Shown here: positions 56,801 to 64,000 of the stretch, piece after piece
How positions within the stretch are numbered: position 1 is the first letter of the stretch
Layout: the number at the start of each line of letters is the position of its first letter
Source of the DNA: Symbiodinium natans
Taxonomy: Eukaryota > Sar > Dinophyceae > Suessiales > Symbiodiniaceae
Direction of reading: 5' to 3'
Length of the DNA: 64,000 nucleotides
Assembly: GCA_905221605.1 (NCBI GenBank)
Contig: CAJNDS010002735.1
Location: forward strand, 235,523-299,522
Made by a program: the position numbers and the translations under genes
Notes under the pieces: model-generated
What the model was told of the DNA's origin: nothing
Databases searched by the model: none
The model's input: only the letters and a program-made list of their open reading frames with translations

Positions 56801-59630
56801 CAAAGCCGCAGGCGGGTCTGGCTTGCATCCTGGAGATGCAGTCAAAAAGCTGCAGGAGGGGGTCGAGACAGCTAGACCGTTAGACCAGACGAATTTGGGA
56901 GACAGGTTGACTCGAAAGAAGAGTCTTTAAAAGGTGTCAAAGTACGCAGGACCTCGGCTTGAATGTCATTCTGGTGGTGTATGATGATGGCGAAGACGGC
57001 GAAGAGGCCTCTTCCAGAGCGGGAAGTCGGGTGCGTGCTTTGTTCCTCTCTGTATTGCCATAGCAAGCAAGCTTCATGTTTCCTAATCGCTCCATCACCC
57101 TCATTCTCCGAGCAGCCACCTCAGATGATCATCCTCAGCTGACTGGGTAGCTGTCTTGGCCCAAAGTTTGGGGCCCAAAGATTTGCGCAGGGTCTCCCAC
57201 CGTTTCGGTGTTCCCCGAGTGTTTTGAATGTGGCCAACCCCCTGCTCTTTTGGAGTACTTTGGAAAGATACTGGAGGTTCTGCGTAAACCATGCTGCAAT
57301 CGGTGGAAACGAGGCGTAACCTGTGTATAGCAGAATAGGAGACCTCACTGTCCTACACTTGTCCACTATATATGTCCTACACCTACAGGCAAGCCATCCT
57401 GGGATTCGTGTTGACAAGCTGCTGCTCCACCGTGCCGCCTTGGACGATGGTGCGGAGGCAATCGTTGTTGGGGATGTTGGGGTCAGAGAGGCCCAGAGAG
57501 GCCCCAAGCAACGTCCCTAGGGCCCTACGCAGGTCATTCGAGTGGCGGCCGAGCAGCCGAGCGGCAAAGCTATGAGCTTGTGGTTTTTCCCCACTTCACG
57601 TCTCTGCACTAAGCCCTACCAGGCCAAGGTTGAATAGAATCAAGGGTTGTGTCAGCTATTGGCATCTATGTCGTGTTATCTGAAGTCGTTTCGTCCATCT
57701 GCCTCGGGGCACGTTTCAAGAAACCCACCGGAAATGACGAGTGATCTCCGACGGACCAGTGCAAGGATATGAGCATCGCTGTGCAAATGGCGCTTTCTGC
57801 CGCGTCGTGTGAGGCAGACCATAATTAAAGGCCTCAGGCATCCACCGCAAATGCAAACTCGTTGGCAGCTCAACCCCACGCATGTCCGAAGTGCAGCTCC
57901 AGCAACGCCAAGGCAGTATGGACCGCGCCAACAACCACAGCTGCAAGAAAACATGTATGTATGTTTTGGAGTGGCAGGGAACGGTGCATACGTGATTCTG
58001 TGGCATGCATCTCTTCCCGAAATCAGCTCAAGCCTCTGCTCCAATTCTTGCCCACACCACCTGCTCGACTCGTTCATGGCGTTCTGCAGACAACGCTTTT
58101 GACGGTTCAGCTCCGGGGGAAGAAAGGTAACGCCAAAGGAGTGAGCACTGGCTATGATGAAACAGCGGCATGCGAGCTCTGGGCATCCAACGTTAGTTTG
58201 TTAGAGAATGTACGGATAATGTACGAGATACAAAGGTACGAATGCGCCTTCGCTGTGCCGGCGAGGGCTGGTGAGGCTTTGCTTTAGAGCCGGACGATCC
58301 TCGTGACATGATAGCGTCTGATAGCATGTGGAGTCTCGTATGCCTGCAGGCATCGTGGCCATGGACCCTGCAGATGCCATACAGGCCTACTGCATGGCAA
58401 ACTCTGTGCTCCGTGAGTCTTTGAGTCTGCTGTGAAGTGTGCCAGTATGTGCGTCAGCAGCTACACTGCATTGAAGTGGTGTCGGTGTGCAACCTAGCCT
58501 CTCTGATCGGCGGGTGTGTCTTACCACGAATCCACATACTCGTATCAAGCAGATGCGAGCTGTGAAATGGCGCCACCTCGCCTCGGGCATCTGGCAAAAG
58601 CTGGGCGGCCCGTGAAGGATCTCTTCGAATGGGATGAAGCCCAAGAAGCCCAAGCCCAGGTGGGGAGCCAGAAGAGGCCCCGGGGGGGAGGTCTCGGTGT
58701 TAGCTGCAACATCGGCCTGCCCTGGCTGCCGACACACCGTCCCGCGGCATTCCTGGCACATCCTGCCACATCCGCATCCTGCCATCCTGGAACTGATTCG
58801 CTTTCCGAATGCCACATGGCCCACGTGGTTGCCTGCGAATGTTTTGCAGGTTGTTGCCATTGTCCTGGATCTTGGCCCCAATGCTGCTGTCGTTTTTTCA
58901 GAACTGCACGCTTGCCCATTTCCCGGCCCATCGTGCTTCCAATCTAGCAATCATCATCAACAACAGTTCCACACCCCCGTGTTGCGGTCACGATCTCCAT
59001 CCACACATACGGTCGACTGCTCCAAGCTAGCCCGCACTATGCTTTGACTTGAGATCTGCATGGCGCTATATTTGCACTAGTGGGTCGCCAGTGCGTGCCT
59101 GCAGCTCCGAACCGCGTCAGATTGGTGCTCTGTCTAAGATTCGTTGTCTATGGTGGTCTCTGGGTTTCCGCAAATCTGACGGCGTTCCGCTTCCGTCAGC
59201 GCGGAGCCTAGCTGTGGGCAATCCAGACGCCTCTTGGCCTTTCGCCAGAAAGGCACCTGGACCTGGAGTTGCGAGATGTTGCGGGATGTTGTGAGGCCCA
59301 TGAGGCCCATGGCAGCCGTCACCAGGCCAGTATGGTCAGATGCCAATCCGCCGCTACCCTCACTTGAAGTGTCCTTGCGGAAGATGACAGGAACCCTTTG
59401 TGGATTGGGTGGCTCCTTCTTTACTTCCAGCTCGCTTTGAATATCTCTCAATACTCAGACAGCAGTCCACCGCAGCAAAAAAGGTGCTTGTCGCTTGCCA
59501 ACACGAGAGCACAGTGACCTGCAGAGGCTCTGGGCTCAATCAGCTGCTCCCCTGTGCGAGGCCGTCCATTTCAACTCATTCACGCCATCCATGCGCTCGT
59601 GATTTCTGTTGGGTTGTGCTTGTCAATGCT
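53875..59630. other. Exon-like fragments of unknown genes
   Basis: Stretches with coding character on +: S-Y-A-Y-E-M-D-P-T-F-D-L-S-R-R-E-E-R-F-T (about 54,393-54,570); D-F-L-Q-W-L-T-Q-L-P-V-V-A-G-P-V-H-V-S-Y (54,820-54,915); P-E-G-V-E-G-N-F-K-L-R-V-Q-L-D-Y-R-V-E-F (55,695-55,887); D-P-L-L-K-I-A-A-G-S-G-F-R-S-I-R-H-V-A-D (56,095-56,200); W-F-S-E-E-D-T-A-T-R-V-F-R-E-V-T-A-K-Y-R (56,310-56,380); V-V-A-I-V-L-D-L-G-P-N-A-A-V-V-F-S-E-L (58,850-58,910). None belongs to a family I can name. They may come from one or more genes with long introns. Confidence 0.3.
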
Positions 59631-59639
59631 GAGCAAAGG

Positions 59640-60399
59640 AGTTGAGCACTTGACCAGTTTGAGTCGGGAAGCGGAAGCCGGCATGCATCAAGTTCGCTTG
59701 GCTCAGCCTCGCAAGCAGGTCCACTTCACCGTTGAAGCCAGCGGGAGTTTCACTGCAAGGTGGCTACGTTGTCATGCCCAGGCGTAGGGTCTTTTTGAGA
59801 GTGCCCCTGGTGCTTGCAGGCTTCCTGAGGCACTGAAGAAGCATCTGCGAAAGCTGCGCTTCCAGAAGCTCCCGGAGGCCTGCGGGTCCGCATGACATGA
59901 TGCCTTTGATGGGTCAAAGGCCTCTTGAAGAGATGGATAGCCTGCTGGCGCGCAACATCAACAGCCCCACGAGCGCCATTGGTACTCCCTCCCAATACCT
60001 CAGCCACGCACAAAAAGCCCTTGTGCAAGGAGGTTTGCGCCAGGCACCCATACAGAAGACGTTGGGTTTGGGGGCTTTTCCCATGGTTGCAAGGCAGAGT
60101 GCGGGGAACGGGCCAGTCGAGTGCAGGTGAGAACGAAGCAGCCTCAGCCCCAAGACTTTAAGGCGGGAAATGTCCACACGTTCGCGAGAGCTGCAACGTC
60201 TCAACTAAAAGTGCGGTTCATTGCGGCTCCACTCCCCTTTCTCGGTGAGGAGCCCCTGCAATGGGATTCGGGCCAGGCCTGCATCCTGACCGTGTCACGA
60301 GGCCGCTTTGGGGTTTCACCGATGGATTCACCTCAACGCCAGGCCTCCCCCCCCGTCCACCCTCAATTTGTCTCCAGTCCGGTGGTCATTCAAGTGTAA
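59640..60399 (+). CDS. Probable exons of an unknown protein
   Basis: Two adjoining + strand segments have convincing coding composition. About 59,900-60,120 contains M-P-L-M-G-Q-R-P-L-E-E-M-D-S-L-L-A-R and L-S-H-A-Q-K-A-L-V-Q-G-G-L-R-Q-A. A frame at about 60,130-60,399 contains N-V-H-T-F-A-R-A-A-T-S-Q-L-K-V-R-F-I-A-A. A preceding piece near 59,820-59,890 (R-L-P-E-A-L-K-K-H-L-R-K-L-R-F-Q-K-L-P) may join them. No domain is recognised, and splice joints are not certain. Confidence 0.35.
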
Positions 60400-62815
60400 G
60401 TGGAGGCGAGCGCCAGGAATGGCTGCTGTGCATCGGCGAGCTGGGAGAGTCCACGTGACTTGACTTCAGAACTTCAGAATGCTTCTGGGGGGCTTTCTTG
60501 GAGGAGCTGGGATGAGCTGAGGCTGCTGCAGGAAGCCTCGCACCTGGCCTACTTCCTCCTGGAAACCCATGGAGGCGATTCATGGAGCGAGCGCCGCGCC
60601 CCCAGATGCTCCCAGCTATTTCCCCAAGATTCCTAAGTCCTGGTGAGCCGTTTTCCAGCTCTCTGAGCCTCCAAAAGGTGAGGATGACCCCTGCATCACC
60701 GAAGCGCTCTGCGAGATCGGTGGCCCGGCCGAGGGAAGCAGTCTTTAAGTGACTTTGCAAGCATCCCCTCCTGAGGGCATCCGATGTCTTCAAGTCATAG
60801 GTTGCCGTAGACTCACCATTAGCTGGTTGCAGCCCCTCGGCTGCAATTCTGAACACGTCCAGCTCAACCTTTCCCGTTGTCTAGCGGGCCGCACTTGCTC
60901 CTTTCATCTCCCATGCAATCATGCACTTAGCAGACAGGGGGTTTGTCAAGGTGGTCGTCTTCGCCGGACCCACCAGAGATGAAAGGAAAAGTCACCAAAC
61001 TGAAAATGGAACCTTGCGAAACAAGCCCGGTAACCCCGTTGGATTGGAAACACGCCAGCATTACAGCTGGGCGCGTTCAGCTTCTTGCAGTTATAGACTA
61101 GTTATACCAAGTAAGCAAGCTCAGCAAGCATCCCGGGCCGCAGCGAGGTAGCATGAACAGCTTGAGCAGTTGGAAGCTTCTTTCGACTTGTGTCATGTTT
61201 CTGCCTACGAAGTCAGGAAATAGTTTCAAACATTATCCGACCTTTCGGCCTACAACTGTGGGGTCGACCAAGTCACTAAGTACATCGTTCGGCATCGGGA
61301 GCTGCCTTGGCTTTGCATTGCATGCATAGCCGCGCATTGTCTTACGCTCTAGAAACCCTCTGGGCTGGAGACGCGCGCACAAGAATCTCGCAGTGCCTGT
61401 CTGGACGATGCCTCTCTGTCATGTCGTGTGTATCCAACCAGGTGTCTACAACAGGTGCCTACGCAGGTGGGTAAGGTTTGGTAGTTGCGCCCATCTGGGG
61501 GGTGCCCCCTGTTGCAGCGTCTAAGGCGGTGACTGGGGCGGGAGTCGCTCCACTCTGCTCACAGCGGCTTGTGGACCACATGCGGGGCTGCTTGACTTTC
61601 GTGAAAGATTCAGGGCTTCGTTTCGGTTCGATAAGGTTTCGGTGTTCGTCTTTGGGTTGTGCTGAGGTGTGGCTTGGAGCCTACTTGTAAGAATCGAGCA
61701 ATTCCTGGTAGTTCCTCTCGCAACATACAGGCTGTAGATGTACACAAGCTAGGCAAGGTACATGTTCATGTTACAAGTGGCCTTCCTGAGCGCCGATGAC
61801 AAGAGGGGTGGCTCCAACATTCTTGGGTTGGTCAACAGTGCCACCTCCAAGTGGCCGTTGTGCGCTTGTTTTGTTCATCTGAGGCTCCGCGGCTTGGGCA
61901 TTGGCAGCAACAAGAAGCAGCGGCAGCGCGCCGCGCTTCTGGCGCTGGCACGGCGTGTGCGAGTATACAGGGTTATTTGGCCCATGTGCTTGAATGATTT
62001 TGAATGCTAGAAGCCGGCATACCTGTGGACATCAGATATTTTGCTAATGGGCGCTGTCGGCCGATGTGAAGGCGTGTTTCTGTCACAGGTTTGCCGTAGC
62101 GCCTCAGCCATGAAATGGCTCACTTGAACGGTCCACGTAAGTGTGCTGATGTGCCGGATACAAGGGGCCGGTGCTTTTTGAGTGTGCGACGCCTTGCAGG
62201 CAGCTACGGCCTTTGCCCAGTGGGCGGGCGAGGATGGAACCGGAATTGCAACTTGCGCTCCTGAGGCTGGCCTCCTGCGTAGAAAATGCCGGGGGCCTTT
62301 TTGGAGGATTTCGGAAGCAGTTTCGTACCTGTCTTTCAGGCCTACTTATGTCCTCGAGGCAATAGTTCTCTCTGTCTTACTTGTTGCTTTCATGTCTTTG
62401 CCTAGGCCATATCCGCATATCTCAGAAGTCGGAGGCAGTACAAGATGAACATATCCCCACCGACGTCCACCGATATCCACTTCGGTCCTGCCTTTCTCAC
62501 ATTCTAGGACAGAAAGTCTTTTTTTGGATCATTACATTTCTGGTATCTTCGCGTCTTACATCTCACAACTTTTGGCGCGGCGCAAAAAAAACAGCCTCAA
62601 AGCTAAACGTCTTAGAGTAGGAGGTCAGGTAAATGTAGGAAAGCCAGGCAGGTGCAGCCGAATCGTTTCTTTTGACCAGCTCCCGCGGTCGAATCCGGGT
62701 CATGGTGTTGTGACCAGTTTGTGGGTCCAACTGTGTTTTCTGGGCCCAACTGTGATGACCGTCCCGGCTGCTTTCCATTTGTCGGATCACCAATGGTGCC
62801 ATTAAGCTGCATGGA
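60400..62815. other. Mostly unassigned; one dsRBD-like exon at 61,763-62,010
   Basis: The + strand frame ending at 62,010 carries R-G-L-G-I-G-S-N-K-K-Q-R-Q-R-A-A-L-L-A-L-A. This resembles the last helix of double-stranded-RNA-binding folds (G-x-G-x-S/N-K-K-x-x-x-x-x-A-A-x-x-A-L), often found at the ends of dinoflagellate proteins. The rest of the domain is not visible. Other sequence in this span is unassigned. Confidence 0.35.
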
Positions 62816-62824
62816 CGTGCTGCC

Positions 62825-63010
62825 TACTGGTAACATGGACGTAGTCATCGCGTGGGCATGGATGTTTTGGCCACTCGCACGCACTGTTAACATGGGCGTA
62901 ATCATAGCGCGGGCATGGATGCTCTGGCCATTCATACGCACGGTCACGTGGACTCAATCATCGTGTGAACATGGATGCTCTGGCCATTCGCACATATTGC
63001 CACGCACTGG
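62825..63010. repeat. ~57-bp tandem repeat, three to four copies
   Basis: Units share ACATGGRCGTARTCATMGCG and GGCATGGATGYTCTGGCCA and recur at about 57-bp spacing from 62,835. 57 is divisible by 3, so a minus-strand frame stays open with a 19-residue unit (T-V-R-M-N-G-Q-S-I-H-A-R-A-M). Copies are diverged. Confidence 0.8.
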
Positions 63011-64000
63011 TAACATGGGCCTACTCGCGAGCAGGAAAGCGAGGATGTGCATGTGAGTGAGTGAGGGTGGTTGTTTATTTCCGCGCAAGCCTACGTCTTT
63101 CGGACGACGGGTTAAATCTGATCGTTTTGTCTGACAGTACAGACTATCCATTGTTTCCGCCCCCCTGGCAAACTTGGAAAGACACCGCTTCCAGCGTCAA
63201 CAAAAGCTTTGCTACAAGGCTGCTTGTTGCCAGGGTTGGAAATCTAGTGCGTGTGCAATGGTAATGAAAGAATTTGCAAGACAAACGCAGAACGGATAAA
63301 CACTAACCTAGGTTTACTTGGTTCGATTCTTCTTGTACAAGAACGTCATGGTACAGGAAAGACCAGACCTCCCAGGCGGCTGCAGCTTTCAAGTCCCTGG
63401 CGAACATTGTCCGGGAACGGCTGCAGGAAGGGATAAAAGGAGGGCCGCGATGCCTCCCTGCCGATGTGCCACAGCTTGACATCTCACCGTGAAAGTCCTC
63501 GGAGCAATCCTACGACAGATGCTTTTATATAGATTGACTTCCGCTTCTGGAAGCTTCCTGACGTCACAGGTTCCGAGCGCTTCCTGGGAACGCCTCTGCC
63601 ATGGCCCAAACGCTGTACCTGTGAAGCTATGGAACTTCGAGAGTTCAGCCGAATGTTGCTGGTGAGGCCTTTGTCTGATCTCTTCCAGCGGGCAGAGGTT
63701 CTTCAATTTCTTCATCATTGGCTGTGGCATCAAGGCGCAGGTTGAGCCGCTCTCGAGCCGCTCTGTCGCAGGCGGAGAACCGCGTGGTGAACTCGGCACT
63801 GTCCTCGTGGATCGTCAGTGTCGCCTGTGTCCACCACTTACACAGTCAGCATTCATCAGTGTGTACCAGAGCAGTTCTGAAACGAACAATTTGGAGGCTT
63901 TGGTTGCCCTCGGTGCCTTCACGCGCAGTCTCTGGCTTTCAGTGGGCTTGCCTACATTTAATCTTGCATCCAAGTGCCGTTTAGCTCTTATTGGGGTCGT
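63011..64000. other. No confident gene at the window end
   Basis: A + strand frame near 63,700-64,000 could be an exon running off the window (N-N-L-E-A-L-V-A-L-G-A-F-T-R-S-L-W), but there is no recognised motif. Confidence 0.35.

Overview
The window looks like a stretch of dinoflagellate nuclear genome, most likely Symbiodiniaceae or a relative. The evidence is indirect. Recognisable proteins occur only as short in-frame exons separated by introns, several of which fit GC-AG rather than GT-AG ends. All confidently recognised genes lie on the + strand, as in unidirectional dinoflagellate gene blocks. TTTAGGG/CCCTAAA blocks are scattered internally, simple repeats are abundant, one gene is tandemly triplicated, and the protein families (PPR, sushi, Hint, VWA/alpha-kinase) are ones dinoflagellates expand. 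Nothing looks bacterial: no operons, no Shine-Dalgarno spacing, no long uninterrupted gene runs.

Layout. 1-2.9 kb: a ~336-bp tandem repeat that repeatedly encodes a short acidic/arginine-rich peptide. 2.9-10.6 kb: mostly unassignable sequence with two telomere-like blocks. 10.6-12.0 kb: exons of a sushi (CCP) domain protein. 12.36-14.6 kb: a VWA-alpha-kinase gene for which I can propose four exons. 15.6-16.06 kb: an inverted repeat and a C-rich tract. 16.7-18.36 kb: a cysteine-rich zinc-ribbon protein with a Hint (hedgehog/intein) module. 19.57-21.95 kb: more sushi exons. 23.8-27.3 kb: three tandem copies of one multi-pass membrane protein, probably a divergent mitochondrial-carrier-like protein. 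The copies are essentially identical within the coding region and unrelated outside it. 28.5-31.3 kb: an RsmF-type RNA cytosine-5 methyltransferase. 32.9-36.7 kb: a PPR protein split into many small exons.

The right half (37-64 kb) is much poorer in recognisable genes. It holds a 10-copy 168-bp satellite (43.5-45.2 kb), a near-perfect 69-nt palindrome (41.26 kb), a long G-rich tract (46.9 kb), duplicated G-tract hairpins (48.4-48.7 kb), a 23-copy 11-bp repeat that stays open in all frames (53.26 kb), a ~57-bp repeat (62.8 kb), and several exon-like fragments of unknown function.

The RsmF-like and PPR genes are neighbours and both would act on RNA, plausibly in an organelle. The kinase, Hint and sushi genes have no obvious shared pathway; adjacency in a dinoflagellate gene block does not imply one. 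No complete gene model can be proven without transcripts; exon limits below are read by eye.
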